DNA of 64,000 nucleotides from Aliihoeflea sp023389195 (GTDB taxonomy: Bacteria > Pseudomonadota > Alphaproteobacteria > Rhizobiales > Rhizobiaceae), in the NCBI GenBank assembly GCA_023389195.1, contig JAEWET010000015.1, positions 1-64,000 on the forward strand, in the 5' to 3' direction. This document shows positions 36,284 through 45,649 of this stretch, one piece after another (the first letter of the stretch is position 1; each line of letters starts with the position of its first letter). A model generated the notes under the pieces. The model saw only the letters and a list, made by a program, of their open reading frames with translations. It did no database searches and was not told where the DNA came from. Position numbers and translations under genes: made by a program.

Positions 36284-37716
36284 GACGCAGCCGCAAGGTC
36301 AAGATACTCGCGACGCTCGGACCGGCATCGTCCGACGAGCCGATGATCCGCAAGCTCTTCGATGCGGGGGCCGACGTCTTCCGCATCAATATGAGCCATT
36401 CGAGCCACGAATTGATGCGCACGCTGGTCGCAAGGCTGCGCAAGGTCGAATCCGAGGTCGGCCGTCCCATCGGCATCCTCGCCGATCTGCAGGGACCGAA
36501 GCTGCGCGTCGGCAAGTTCGCCAACGGAGCGGAGACGCTGGAGATCGGCCAGAGCTTTACGCTCGACGACGATCCCGCGCCGGGAACGAACCGCCGCGTC
36601 CAGCTCCCTCACCCCGAAATCCTGTCCTCGGTCGAGCCGGGGCACCGGCTGCTGATCGACGACGGCCGGCTGGCGCTGCGCGTCGAGAAGACGGACGGCA
36701 AGAAAGTGCGCTGCATCGTGCTTTCCGGCACGAAGATATCCGACCGCAAGGGCGTGTCGCTGCCCGACACCGAACTGCCCGTCGGCGCGCTGACCGAAAA
36801 GGACCGCAAGGACCTCGACGCCGTTCTGGCGACCGGCGTCGACTGGGTGGCGCTGTCCTTCGTCCAGAGGCCCGAGGACATCGCCGAAGTGCGCAAGATC
36901 GCACGCGGCCGCGCATCGATCATGTCCAAGATCGAGAAGCCGCAGGCCGTCGCCCGGCTCGCGGAAATCATCGAACTGTCGGACGCGCTGATGGTCGCGC
37001 GCGGCGATCTCGGCGTGGAAATGCCGCTCGAGGCGGTGCCGGGCATTCAGAAGCAGATCACGCGCGCCGCGCGCCGCGCCGGCAAGCCCGTCGTCGTCGC
37101 GACCCAAATGTTGGAATCGATGATCTCAGCCCCTGTGCCGACGCGCGCGGAAGTCTCGGACGTGTCGATCGCCGTGTTCGAGGGCGCCGATGCCGTCATG
37201 CTCTCGGCCGAATCGGCCGCCGGGCAATATCCGGTCGAGGCCGTCTCGACGATGAACGCCATCGCCGTCCAGGTCGAACGCGATCCGCTTTATCCGGGCA
37301 TCATCAATGCCCAGCGCACCGAACCCGACGCGACCGGGCCGGATGCCATCGCGCTTGCCGCGCGCCAGATCGCCGACACGCTCAACCTTGCCGCCATCGT
37401 CTGCTACACCGGATCGGGCACGACCGGCCTGCGCGTCGCGCGCGAGCGCCCGCAGGTGCCGATCATCGCGCTGTCGCCGGTGATCGAGACCGCGCGGCGG
37501 CTGTCGCTCCTGTGGGGCACGCACTGCGTGGTGACGGAGGATGCGAGCGACCTCGACGACGTCGTCGACCGCGCCTGCCGCATCGCCCACCGCGAGGAAT
37601 TCGGCGGACCGGGCGACCGGATCATCATCACCGCCGGCGTCCCGCTCAGGACCCCCGGCGCGACCAACATGCTGCGGATCGCCTATATAGGCTCGGACGG
37701 GAAGGGCGGGTTGTAG
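36280..37716 (+). CDS. pykA: Pyruvate kinase
   Basis: A 478-residue enzyme converting PEP and ADP to pyruvate and ATP. KVKILATLGPASSDEPMI opens it, ILADLQGPKLRVG and MSKIEKPQAV (catalytic Lys) follow, MVARGDLGVEMP is the metal site, and the allosteric C-domain contains VCYTGSGTTGLRVARERP. ATG overlaps the DUF1036 stop. Confidence 0.96.
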   Translation: MRRSRKVKILATLGPASSDEPMIRKLFDAGADVFRINMSHSSHELMRTLVARLRKVESEVGRPIGILADLQGPKLRVGKFANGAETLEIGQSFTLDDDPAPGTNRRVQLPHPEILSSVEPGHRLLIDDGRLALRVEKTDGKKVRCIVLSGTKISDRKGVSLPDTELPVGALTEKDRKDLDAVLATGVDWVALSFVQRPEDIAEVRKIARGRASIMSKIEKPQAVARLAEIIELSDALMVARGDLGVEMPLEAVPGIQKQITRAARRAGKPVVVATQMLESMISAPVPTRAEVSDVSIAVFEGADAVMLSAESAAGQYPVEAVSTMNAIAVQVERDPLYPGIINAQRTEPDATGPDAIALAARQIADTLNLAAIVCYTGSGTTGLRVARERPQVPIIALSPVIETARRLSLLWGTHCVVTEDASDLDDVVDRACRIAHREEFGGPGDRIIITAGVPLRTPGATNMLRIAYIGSDGKGGL

Positions 37717-37722
37717 GCCCGC

Positions 37723-38919
37723 TTACCGCGACAGCGCCGCGACGCCCGGCAGTTCCTTGCCTTCCATCCATTCCAGGAACGCGCCGCCGGCCGTCGACAC
37801 ATAGGAAAAATCGTCGGCCGCGCCGGCAAGGTTGAGAGCGGAGACGGTATCGCCGCCGCCGGCGACGGAGACGAGATTGCCGGACTTCGTCTCGGCGGCC
37901 GCGAAGCGTGCGGCTTCCATCGTCGCCTTGTCGAAGGGCGCGATCTCGAACGCGCCGAGCGGGCCGTTCCACACGAGCGTCGCGGCCCGGCCGATCCATT
38001 CCTTGATGCGGATGACGGATTGCGGGCCTGCGTCGAGGATCATCGCATCGTCCGGCACGTCCTCGACGGGAACCGTCTCGCTCGCGGCTCCCGCCTTGAA
38101 CTCGCGCGCCACGACGGCGTCGACGGGCAGGATGATGGCGCAGCCGGCCTGGGCGGCTTCCGTCATGATGGTCTTGGCAGTGGCGGCCAAATCGTGCTCG
38201 CACAGCGACTTGCCGACATCGGTGCCGCGCGCGGCAAGGAACGTGTTGGCCATGCCGCCGCCGATGACGAGCGCATCGACTTTGGTGACGAGGTTCATCA
38301 GGAGGTCGATCTTGGTCGAGACCTTGGCGCCGCCGACGATCGCGACGACGGGCTTTTGCGGCTTGCCGAGACCCTTCTCCAATGCCTCCAGCTCCTCCTG
38401 CATGGTGCGGCCGGCGAAGGACGGCAGGAGCCGCGCCAGCCCCTCGGTCGAGGCGTGGGCGCGGTGGGCGGCGGAAAACGCGTCATTGACGTAGAGGTCG
38501 CCATTGGCAGCGAGCGCCCTGGCGAATTCCGGATCGTTCTGTTCCTCGCCCTTGTGGAAACGCGTATTCTCCAGAAGCAGGATGTCGCCATCGTCCATCT
38601 GCGCGATCGCCTCGGCCGCCTTCGCACCGATGCAGTCCGGCGCGAAATGGACGGCGCGGTCGAGCACGGTTTCCGTCGCACGCGCGATCGGCTCGAGCGA
38701 CATCGCCGGGTCCGGTGCGCCCTTCGGACGGCCGAAATGGGCGAGCAGGATGACCTTGGCGCCCTTGTCGGAAAGCTCGATGATCGTGGGGGCGACGCGC
38801 TCGATGCGGGTGGCGTCCGACACCGTGCCGTCCTCGTTCATCGGCACGTTGAGGTCGACACGCACGAGCACGCGCTTGCCGTGGGCGTCGATGTCGTCGA
38901 GCGTGCGGAAACCGGCCAT
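37723..38919 (-). CDS. pgk: Phosphoglycerate kinase
   Basis: A 398-residue kinase of glycolysis/Calvin cycle. RVLVRVDLNVPMNEDG near the start, LLAHFGRPKGAPD, LLENTRFHKGEE, VGGAKVSTKI, and VAGGGDTVSAL near the C-terminus are the family motifs. ATG 38919 gives standard length although the frame stays open for another 2 kb through the antiporter gene. It lies 65 bases downstream of the antiporter gene, on the same strand. Confidence 0.96.
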   Translation of the reverse strand: MAGFRTLDDIDAHGKRVLVRVDLNVPMNEDGTVSDATRIERVAPTIIELSDKGAKVILLAHFGRPKGAPDPAMSLEPIARATETVLDRAVHFAPDCIGAKAAEAIAQMDDGDILLLENTRFHKGEEQNDPEFARALAANGDLYVNDAFSAAHRAHASTEGLARLLPSFAGRTMQEELEALEKGLGKPQKPVVAIVGGAKVSTKIDLLMNLVTKVDALVIGGGMANTFLAARGTDVGKSLCEHDLAATAKTIMTEAAQAGCAIILPVDAVVAREFKAGAASETVPVEDVPDDAMILDAGPQSVIRIKEWIGRAATLVWNGPLGAFEIAPFDKATMEAARFAAAETKSGNLVSVAGGGDTVSALNLAGAADDFSYVSTAGGAFLEWMEGKELPGVAALSR

Positions 38920-38984
38920 GTTTGGTCCTTCGATGGGATGGATTTGCGCGGGACAATACCGTCTGTCGCCGCCGGCGCAAGCCT

Positions 38985-40811
38985 TCAGGCGCCGGCGTCC
39001 CTGTCTGCGCCCGGAGGCGGTGCAGGGCGCAGCCACGCCCTGACGAGCAGAAACATCTCGCGCAGCGACAGGAAGGCGGGGATCTGCGGCTCTCGCTGCT
39101 CGGGCTCCAGCGAGACGCCGACCGAGATGATGTCGCCGTCCTGGTCGGTGTCGCGGACGATCAGTTCGACCGGGCCGAGCGTGACCCGGTCGGCATATTC
39201 GGCCCTCCCGCCAAGGCGGACAACCATCAGCTCCCCGATCGACATCTCCTCCTCGCCCTCGCGCAGGGAAGGGCCGTAGGCCGCCTCGAGGTCGCGCGCC
39301 GGCCGCTTGGGATCGATCGCGAAGGCGCCGAAGAACTCGGCATCGTCGCCATCGACGGGCGCGGGGCTCGCGAACAGGCGGTCGAGCAGGCGCGGATAGC
39401 GCGAGGAGATGAAGAGATAGACGTAATCGCCGGCACGCAGCCTGCCGGCATACTGGTAGCGCATCGACTGGCCTTCGCGGATGACCAGCGAGGGCCGCGC
39501 CCAGCGCGGCACCCGCTCGCCCTTGGCGACCGGCGAATTGCCGACGACGCGATAGACCAGCAATTCGTGATTGGCGGTGCCGGGCAGTTCCAGCTCGACC
39601 TTGTCGACCGGCCCGATGCGCGCCGGCACGACGAGGCCGAGCCGCTTGGCGAGCGGATTGATGGTCCAGCCCTGGACGAGCAGCGAGACGAGCACGATGA
39701 TGAAGGCGTAGTTGAAGAACATCGAACCCGTGTCGAGCTCGCCGAGAAGCGGCACGAGCGCGAGCAGGATCGACACCGCACCGCGCAGACCGACCCACGA
39801 GATGAACGCGGTTTCCGCGCGCGGAAAATCGAACGGCAGCAGCGACAGCCAGACGGCAAGCGGGCGCGCGATGAAGATCAGAACGAGAGCGAGCGCGACG
39901 GCTGAAACGGCAATCGCCGGAAAATCGCTCGGCGTCGCCAGAAGCCCGAGCATCAGGAACATGATGATCTGCGCCAGCCAGGACATGCCGTCCTGGAAGC
40001 GCTTGAGCGTCGGCGCGGAGCGGATGTTGCGGTTGCCGGCGTAAAGACCGGCGACATAGACGGCGAGGAAGCCCGAACCGCCGATGGCGCCTGTGACGGA
40101 GAAGACGAGGAGCGACAAGGCGAGCACGAAGATCGGCGACAGGCCACGCTCCATCTTCAGCCTGTTGACCAGGAAGACGATCATCGCGCCGCCGGCAAGT
40201 CCCGCCACGAGGCCGATACCCATCTGGGTGACGAACAGGATCAGGATCTCGACGCCGATCGCCTCCAGTCCCGCGCCCTGGGCGATCAGTTCCACGAGGG
40301 CGATGGTCAGGAAGATCGCCATCGGATCGTTGGAGCCGGATTCGACTTCGAGCGCCGAACGCACCCGGTCGCGGATCTGGATGCCGCCGATGCGCAGCAG
40401 GAAGAACACGGCGGCCGCGTCCGTCGACCCGACGATGGCGCCGAGCAGCAGGGATTCGAGCAGCGACAGGCCGATGACGTAGTGTGCGAAAAGGCCGAAG
40501 AACCCGGCCGTCAGGACGACGCCGAGCGTGGCGAGCGTGATCGCCGGGCCGGCGGCCTGCCGGAACGACTGGATCGACGTGCCGAAGCCGGAGTCGAAAA
40601 GGATGACGGCCAGCGCCAGAGAGCCGATGAAATAGGCGACGCCCGCATTGTCGAAGCTGATGCCGAGCCCGTCGACGCCGGCTCCAAGCCCGATGCCGAG
40701 GAAAAGGAGAAGCAGGGGAGCGCCGAAGCGAAAGGCGAGCAGGCTCGAAAACGCGGCGACCAGCACGAGCAGCGTGCCGACCAGCGTGATGAGGTAGATC
40801 CCCTCGAGCAT
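38985..40811 (-). CDS. cvrA: K+/H+ antiporter of the CPA1/NhaP2 (CvrA) type
   Basis: A 608-residue exchanger. About 12-13 membrane helices (residues 1-400) contain LGAIVGSTDAAAVF and ESGSNDPMAIFL, the ion-binding Asp elements of CPA1 antiporters. A TrkA_C/RCK-like domain (about 410-490) and a CorC/HlyC-like C-terminal domain (about 500-590) match NhaP2/CvrA. It would export K+ for pH or osmotic control. ATG 40811 follows AGAGAGG. Position between gap and pgk is unusual for a transporter. Confidence 0.92.
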   Translation of the reverse strand: MLEGIYLITLVGTLLVLVAAFSSLLAFRFGAPLLLLFLGIGLGAGVDGLGISFDNAGVAYFIGSLALAVILFDSGFGTSIQSFRQAAGPAITLATLGVVLTAGFFGLFAHYVIGLSLLESLLLGAIVGSTDAAAVFFLLRIGGIQIRDRVRSALEVESGSNDPMAIFLTIALVELIAQGAGLEAIGVEILILFVTQMGIGLVAGLAGGAMIVFLVNRLKMERGLSPIFVLALSLLVFSVTGAIGGSGFLAVYVAGLYAGNRNIRSAPTLKRFQDGMSWLAQIIMFLMLGLLATPSDFPAIAVSAVALALVLIFIARPLAVWLSLLPFDFPRAETAFISWVGLRGAVSILLALVPLLGELDTGSMFFNYAFIIVLVSLLVQGWTINPLAKRLGLVVPARIGPVDKVELELPGTANHELLVYRVVGNSPVAKGERVPRWARPSLVIREGQSMRYQYAGRLRAGDYVYLFISSRYPRLLDRLFASPAPVDGDDAEFFGAFAIDPKRPARDLEAAYGPSLREGEEEMSIGELMVVRLGGRAEYADRVTLGPVELIVRDTDQDGDIISVGVSLEPEQREPQIPAFLSLREMFLLVRAWLRPAPPPGADRDAGA

Positions 40812-40983
40812 GCGCCTCTCTTTCCCCTCTGCCGATTGCCCCTGCGGGCCTGAACCGTGCTGTGCTCCCTCGCCGAATACGGCCCGAACCGCACATTTCC
40901 TCCGCCCTGTCGTCACGATGCGACAAGCCGGTCATCGCCCTGGAGCTGGAAAAGCGCGAAACGCGATTGCGTCTTCTATCTAG

Positions 40984-41015
40984 GAAAGAAAACGCCCGGT
41001 TTTGAGGCCGGGCGT
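40984..41015 (-). terminator. Terminator of gap
   Basis: On the minus strand ACGCCCGG pairs with CCGGGCGT, followed by TTTTCTTTCC. It lies 30 bases behind the gap stop, so gap is not co-transcribed with cvrA and pgk from its own promoter unless there is read-through. Confidence 0.88.
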
Positions 41016-41044
41016 CGGTATTCGTCGAAAAAAGTTGATCGGGG

Positions 41045-42052
41045 TCAGATCAGCTTGCCGAAGGCGACGGCGGTGTCGCTCATCCGGTTGGAGAAGCCCC
41101 ATTCATTGTCGTACCAGGTGAGAATGCGCACCATCGTGCCGTCCATCACCTTGGTCTGGTCCATGTGGAAGATCGAGGAATGCGGATCGTGGTTGAAGTC
41201 GATCGAGACGAGCGACTCGTCCGTGTAGCCGAGGATGCCCTTGAGGCGACCATCGGCGGCAGTGCGAATGGCGTTGTTGATCTCCTCGACGCTGGTCTCG
41301 CGCTTGGCGATGAAGGTCAGGTCGACCACCGAGACGTTGGGCGTCGGAACGCGGATCGCGACACCGTCGAGCTTGCCCTTGAGTTCCGGCAGGACGAGGC
41401 CGACGGCCTTGGCCGCACCCGTCGAGGTCGGGATCATGGAAAGGGCCGCAGCACGTGCCCGGTAGAGGTCCTTGTGCATCGTGTCGAGGGTCGGCTGGTC
41501 GCCCGTATAGGAGTGGATCGTCGTCATGAAGCCCTTCTCGATGCCGATGGCTTCGTTGAGGACCTGCGCGACTGGGGCGAGGCAGTTGGTGGTGCACGAC
41601 GCGTTCGAAATGACCATGTGGTCCTTCGAGAGCTTGTCGTGGTTGACGCCGTAGACGACGGTCAGGTCCGCATTGTCGGCGGGCGCGGAGACGATGACGC
41701 GCTTGGCGCCGGCTTCCAGATGCGCCGAGGCTTTTTCCTTGGAGGTGAAGATGCCGGTGCATTCGAGTGCGATGTCGACGCCCTCGGCCTTCCACGGCAG
41801 CTCGGCCGGGTTGCGCACGGCATGGACCTTGATCGGCCCGCGGCCGGCGTCGATGGCGTCGCCCTTGACCGTGACTTCGCCCGGGAAGCGGCCATGCACG
41901 CTGTCGTAGCGCATCAGGTGGGCGTTGGTTTCGACCGGGCCCAGATCGTTGATCGCGACGACCTCGATGTCGGTGCGGCCGGATTCGTAGATCGCGCGCA
42001 GCACGTTGCGGCCGATGCGGCCAAAACCGTTGATGGCAACTTTCACAGTCAT
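41045..42052 (-). CDS. gap: Type I glyceraldehyde-3-phosphate dehydrogenase
   Basis: A 335-residue enzyme. The Rossmann start VAINGFGRIGRNVLRAI, catalytic C153 in SNASCTTNC and H180 in TIHSYTG are present, and WYDNEWGFSNRM closes the catalytic domain. It oxidises G3P with phosphate in glycolysis, or runs in reverse. Second gene of the minus-strand carbon block. Confidence 0.97.
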   Translation of the reverse strand: MTVKVAINGFGRIGRNVLRAIYESGRTDIEVVAINDLGPVETNAHLMRYDSVHGRFPGEVTVKGDAIDAGRGPIKVHAVRNPAELPWKAEGVDIALECTGIFTSKEKASAHLEAGAKRVIVSAPADNADLTVVYGVNHDKLSKDHMVISNASCTTNCLAPVAQVLNEAIGIEKGFMTTIHSYTGDQPTLDTMHKDLYRARAAALSMIPTSTGAAKAVGLVLPELKGKLDGVAIRVPTPNVSVVDLTFIAKRETSVEEINNAIRTAADGRLKGILGYTDESLVSIDFNHDPHSSIFHMDQTKVMDGTMVRILTWYDNEWGFSNRMSDTAVAFGKLI

Positions 42053-42131
42053 TCGCTGTCTCCCGGGAGAAGGTAAGGCGTGGATGCCGCCGTCTTTAGC
42101 GGCGCAATGTGGAGGAATCCAGCGCCAGACA

Positions 42132-42165
42132 CGAGAAAAGGGCGGGTGCAGACCCGCCCTTCTCG
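42132..42165 (-). terminator. Terminator of tkt
   Basis: AGGGCGGGT (42139-42147) pairs with ACCCGCCCT (42152-42160) around a 4-base loop, and CGAGA/TCTCG flanks can lengthen the stem. On the minus strand TTTTCTCG follows. Confidence 0.85.
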
Positions 42166-42196
42166 ACTAAATCGTTTTTATTTTCCGGGGCTTGGC

Positions 42197-44191
42197 TCAA
42201 CCGCCGTTGGCGATGCGCTCCTCGACCGCCTTGACGGCCGCTTCGGCGGTAATGCCGAAATGCTTGTAGAGCTCTTCGGCCGGGCCCGACGCGCCGAAGC
42301 CCGTCATCCCGACGAAGATGCCGTTGGAACCGATCAGGCGCTCCCAACCCATGCGGATGCCGGCCTCGATGCCGACCTTGATCGACGCGTCGCCGACGAT
42401 CGCATGGCGGTATTCGTAGCTCTGTTCGCCGAAGAGTTCGAAGCACGGCACGGAAACGACGCGCGTCGGGTGGCCCTTGGCCTCGAGGATCTCGCGTGCC
42501 TTCACCGCGATCTCGACTTCCGAGCCGGAGGCGAAGATCGTGACCTTGGCCTCATCGCTGGCGGTCTCGAGTTCGTAGGCGCCGTAGGAGGACAGGTTGT
42601 CCTCGTCATGCTCGACGCGCAGCGTCGGCAGGTTCTGGCGCGTGAGCGCGAGCGTCGAGGGCGTCGTCTCGGATTCGAGCGCGATCTGCCAGCATTCGGC
42701 CGTTTCCACCGCGTCCGCCGGACGGAAGACGTAGTGGTTGGGGATCGCGCGCAGCGCCGCCAGGTGCTCGACGGGCTGGTGGGTCGGGCCGTCTTCGCCG
42801 AGGCCGATCGAATCATGCGTCATGACGAAGATCGAGCGAATGCCCATCAGCGAGGCGAGGCGCATCGAAGGCCGCGCATAGTCGGAAAAGACGAGGAACG
42901 TGCCGCCATAGGGAATGATGCCGCCATGCAGCGCCATGCCGTTCATCGCCGCCGCCATACCGTGCTCGCGAATGCCGAAATAGACGTAGCGGCCGGAATA
43001 GTCCGACGACGTGATCGGCTTGGTCTGCGAGGTCTTGGTGTTGTTGGAGCCGGTGAGGTCGGCCGAGCCGCCGATCGTGTCGGGCAGGATCGCATTGATG
43101 ACCTCGAGCGCCATCTCCGACGATTTGCGCGTCGCGACCTTCGGCTTGTCGGCCGAAAGCTTCTTCTTGTAGTCGACGATCGCCGCATCGAGGCCTTCGG
43201 GCAGTTCGCCGCGCATGCGGCGCTCGAACTCGGCGCGCTTTTCACCTTCGGTTTCGGCGAGGCGGCCTTCCCAGGCCTTGCGCTCCTTGGCCGAGTGCAG
43301 GCCGGCAAGACGCCACGCGTCGAGAATGTCGGAGGGAACGGCGAATGCGTCCGCATCCCACTTCAATGCCTTGCGCGTGCCGGCGATCTCGTCCGCGCCG
43401 AGCGGCGAGCCATGCGCCTTGTTGGTGCCGGCGCGGGTCGGCGCGCCATAGCCGATCGTCGTTTTGAAGGCGATCATCGTCGGCCGGTCGGACTGGCGCG
43501 CGGTCTCGATCGCGTGGGCGATGGCCTCGGGATCGTGGCCGTCTGCGCGCAGCGTGTTCCAGCCGGAAGCGGCAAAGCGCGCAACCTGGTCGGTGGAGTC
43601 GGAAAGGGAGACCGGACCGTCGATCGAGATGTTGTTGTCGTCCCACATCACGATCAGCTTGGAGAGCTTCAGGTGGCCGGCAAGCGAGATCGCCTCCTGG
43701 CTGATGCCTTCCATCAGGCAGCCATCGCCGGCGAGCGCATAGGTGTAGTGGTCGACCAGCCCGTCGCCGTAATGCGCGTTCAGAATGCGCTCGGCAAGCG
43801 CCATGCCGACGGCGTTGCCGAGGCCCTGGCCGAGCGGGCCGGTGGTCGTCTCGATGCCCGCCGCATGGCCGTATTCGGGATGGCCGGCGGTCTTGGAGCC
43901 GAGCTGGCGGAAGTTCTTGATTTCGTCGAGCGTGATGTCCTCGTAGCCCGACAGATAGAGGAGCGAATAGAGCAGCATCGAGCCGTGGCCGGCCGACAGG
44001 ACGAAACGGTCGCGATCGGCCCAGTGCGGATGCTTGGGATCATGCTTCATGAAGCGGGTGTAGAGCACGGTCGCGATGTCGGCCGCGCCCATCGGCAGGC
44101 CGGGATGGCCCGAATTCGCCTTTTCGACCGCATCCATGGAAAGGAAGCGGATCGCATTGGCCATCCGGTCGTGCTTGTCGCGTGTCGTCAT
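42197..44191 (-). CDS. tkt: Transketolase
   Basis: A 664-residue TPP-dependent enzyme of the pentose phosphate pathway. The N-terminal AIRFLSMDAVEKANSGHPG, the TPP motif GDGCLMEGISQEA, the central WDDNNISIDG, and GEDGPTHQPVEHLAALRAIP of the pyrimidine domain are diagnostic. ATG 44191 gives standard length. TPP for it can come from the thi transporter and the thiamine pyrophosphokinase encoded in the same window. Confidence 0.97.
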   Translation of the reverse strand: MTTRDKHDRMANAIRFLSMDAVEKANSGHPGLPMGAADIATVLYTRFMKHDPKHPHWADRDRFVLSAGHGSMLLYSLLYLSGYEDITLDEIKNFRQLGSKTAGHPEYGHAAGIETTTGPLGQGLGNAVGMALAERILNAHYGDGLVDHYTYALAGDGCLMEGISQEAISLAGHLKLSKLIVMWDDNNISIDGPVSLSDSTDQVARFAASGWNTLRADGHDPEAIAHAIETARQSDRPTMIAFKTTIGYGAPTRAGTNKAHGSPLGADEIAGTRKALKWDADAFAVPSDILDAWRLAGLHSAKERKAWEGRLAETEGEKRAEFERRMRGELPEGLDAAIVDYKKKLSADKPKVATRKSSEMALEVINAILPDTIGGSADLTGSNNTKTSQTKPITSSDYSGRYVYFGIREHGMAAAMNGMALHGGIIPYGGTFLVFSDYARPSMRLASLMGIRSIFVMTHDSIGLGEDGPTHQPVEHLAALRAIPNHYVFRPADAVETAECWQIALESETTPSTLALTRQNLPTLRVEHDEDNLSSYGAYELETASDEAKVTIFASGSEVEIAVKAREILEAKGHPTRVVSVPCFELFGEQSYEYRHAIVGDASIKVGIEAGIRMGWERLIGSNGIFVGMTGFGASGPAEELYKHFGITAEAAVKAVEERIANGG

Positions 44192-44425
44192 GATCGCTCT
44201 GGTCCTGCGAAGAATTGGAAGATTGGGAGGCGCGCTCGGCCCTTTCGGCAGGCGACACATAGCCGTTCGGGGCGGGGAGTCAACGCCGCGCGGGCGTGGC
44301 TCGCGGCCGAATGCCGGGGATAGTCGGCACGTTCGGTTGACGCCAGATTCGCCCGCCGCTTAATGTTTTCCGATTAAGACGTTCTCATGTAACAATGATT
44401 CGCGTCGGGGGCCTGAGCTGGAGCC

Positions 44426-44698
44426 ATGACAGGGGAAACGACACTCAGGGAAGTCATCGGTCGCCTCGGTGCCGCGGTCGAAGCGCTGGAAAGCGCCGTC
44501 GCAGCGCGTCTGGAAAACGACCAGGACTATCAGGAAGCCGATGCCGAGGCGCAGCGCATGAACGCCGACCGCTCGCGCCTCGCCCAGGAACTCGACGCGT
44601 CGGAAGCACGCGCCGAGCGCCTCGAAGATGCCAACAAGGAAGTCTCGCGCCGGCTCGTGACCGCAATGGAGACGATCCGCGCCGTGCTCGACAGGTAG
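44426..44698 (+). CDS. DUF4164 coiled-coil protein
   Basis: A 90-residue helical protein (heptads across LGAAVEALESAVAARLENDQ and later SEARAERLEDANKEVSRRL). It is the standard DUF4164 neighbour of zapA in Rhizobiales and ends 6 bases before it, so the two should be co-transcribed; a cell-division role is inferred only from this. An inverted repeat, CTTAAT...ATTAAG, lies at 44359-44378 in its upstream region. Confidence 0.88.
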   Translation: MTGETTLREVIGRLGAAVEALESAVAARLENDQDYQEADAEAQRMNADRSRLAQELDASEARAERLEDANKEVSRRLVTAMETIRAVLDR

Positions 44699-44704
44699 GG
44701 GACG

Positions 44705-45076
44705 ATGGCACAGGTTACCGTGACGATCGACGGCAAGGCCTACCGGATGGCCTGCGACGAAGGCCAGGAAGAACACCTGATCTCGCTCGCCAGCCGGTTC
44801 GACCGCTATGTGATGCACCTGAAGGACTCGTTCGGTGAGATCGGCGACCAGCGCCTGACCGTGATGGCCGGCATCATGGTCATGGACGAACTCGCCGAAC
44901 TGCAAAAGCGCACCAAGGGTTTCGAGACCGAGATCGGCACGCTGCGCAAGACCCGCGACGACGCGCTGACCAAGGCCGACAAGAACGACGCCGCCCTGAC
45001 CGGCGCGCTATCCGATTTCGCCGAGCGGATCGAAGTGGTTGCAAGCCGCCTGAGCGGCAGGCCGCGGCAGGTGTGA
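44705..45076 (+). CDS. zapA: Cell division protein ZapA
   Basis: A 123-residue protein. The N-terminal globular part (VTVTIDGKAYRMACDEGQEE, HLISLASRFDRYV) and the long C-terminal coiled coil match ZapA, which cross-links FtsZ filaments at the division ring. In many Proteobacteria zapA is followed by 6S RNA and a 5-formyl-THF cyclo-ligase gene; here ccdB ends two bases later instead. Confidence 0.93.
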   Translation: MAQVTVTIDGKAYRMACDEGQEEHLISLASRFDRYVMHLKDSFGEIGDQRLTVMAGIMVMDELAELQKRTKGFETEIGTLRKTRDDALTKADKNDAALTGALSDFAERIEVVASRLSGRPRQV

Positions 45077-45077
45077 T

Positions 45078-45374
45078 TCAGTATCCCTGAAACAGCATGT
45101 CGAGCGCCGCGACGATTTCGTCGTGGTGCTGGCCGAGATTGGCAACTCGAGCCGCGACCAGCGTATCAGGCACAGCCGAGATCAGATGCGTGGCCAGAAC
45201 GTACGGCTCTCCATCGACGTCACAGACGGGATGCAGTCGGGCGATCGAGCGCGGAGTCGATGACGCCGGCAGGAGCGGGATCACCACACGCGAGCCGACA
45301 ATGTCGAGAAGCGGCGACTGGACGTTGAGCAAAAGCGCATCGTCGGGCGCGCGGTAGACGTCATACCGCGCCAT
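45078..45374 (-). CDS. ccdB: CcdB-family toxin
   Basis: A 98-residue toxin-like protein: ARYDVYRAPDDALLLNVQSP, then LDIVGSRVVIPLLPASSTP and LHPVCDVDGEPYVLATHLIS, all CcdB hallmarks. CcdB poisons DNA gyrase. The C-terminal Trp-Gly-Ile of plasmid CcdB is replaced by LFQGY, as in several chromosomal homologues, so activity is uncertain. The ATG overlaps the ccdA stop by one base. Confidence 0.92.
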   Translation of the reverse strand: MARYDVYRAPDDALLLNVQSPLLDIVGSRVVIPLLPASSTPRSIARLHPVCDVDGEPYVLATHLISAVPDTLVAARVANLGQHHDEIVAALDMLFQGY

Positions 45375-45613
45375 CAGAACATGCGATATTTGGCGAGGGG
45401 CAGGCCGTTTTCGTCGACCCAGGCCTTCCAGCTTTCGAGCGCCTCGCGGTTTTCCTCCAGCCAGAGCCGTTCCTTTTCAGCGCGGACGGCCTCTGCAATG
45501 CCGGTTTCGGCGGCGCGGGAGACGTTGACCGAGAGTTCCTTCGCTTCGGCCAGAAGCGCGGCGTCGAGCGTCAGGTTGGTCGGCTTGCGGGCGGCGGGTT
45601 TTTCGTGGCGCAT
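45374..45613 (-). CDS. ccdA: CcdA-family antitoxin
   Basis: A 79-residue antitoxin. The N-terminal part (KPTNLTLDAALLAEAKELSV) is the ribbon-helix-helix DNA-binding domain, and ENREALESWKAWVDENGLPL is the CcdB-binding tail. ATG 45613 gives family length; the frame is open to 45919 without homology. A 19-base palindrome 17 bases upstream is the likely autoregulatory operator. Confidence 0.92.
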   Translation of the reverse strand: MRHEKPAARKPTNLTLDAALLAEAKELSVNVSRAAETGIAEAVRAEKERLWLEENREALESWKAWVDENGLPLAKYRMF

Positions 45614-45630
45614 GGATCGGGCCTCGTTTT

Positions 45631-45649
45631 TGCGCATAGGATATGCGCA
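45631..45649. promoter_or_regulatory. Candidate CcdA operator palindrome
   Basis: TGCGCATA (45631-45638), GGA, TATGCGCA (45642-45649) is a perfect 8-base inverted repeat just upstream of ccdA, and TATGCGCATATGC adds an overlapping copy of the half-site. Such repeated short palindromes are typical targets of ribbon-helix-helix antitoxins. Confidence 0.6.

Noticed and set aside
38920..40935. A single 1070-codon minus-strand frame that joins pgk to an upstream 670-codon extension
   Set aside because: The extension is the wrong frame of the antiporter gene and is Arg/Pro-rich; pgk has its own ATG at 38919 and normal length, so there is no fusion.
42080..44323. 747-codon plus-strand frame opposite tkt
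   Set aside because: Long antisense frames are expected in GC-rich genes. It shows no domain, and transketolase on the other strand is unambiguous.
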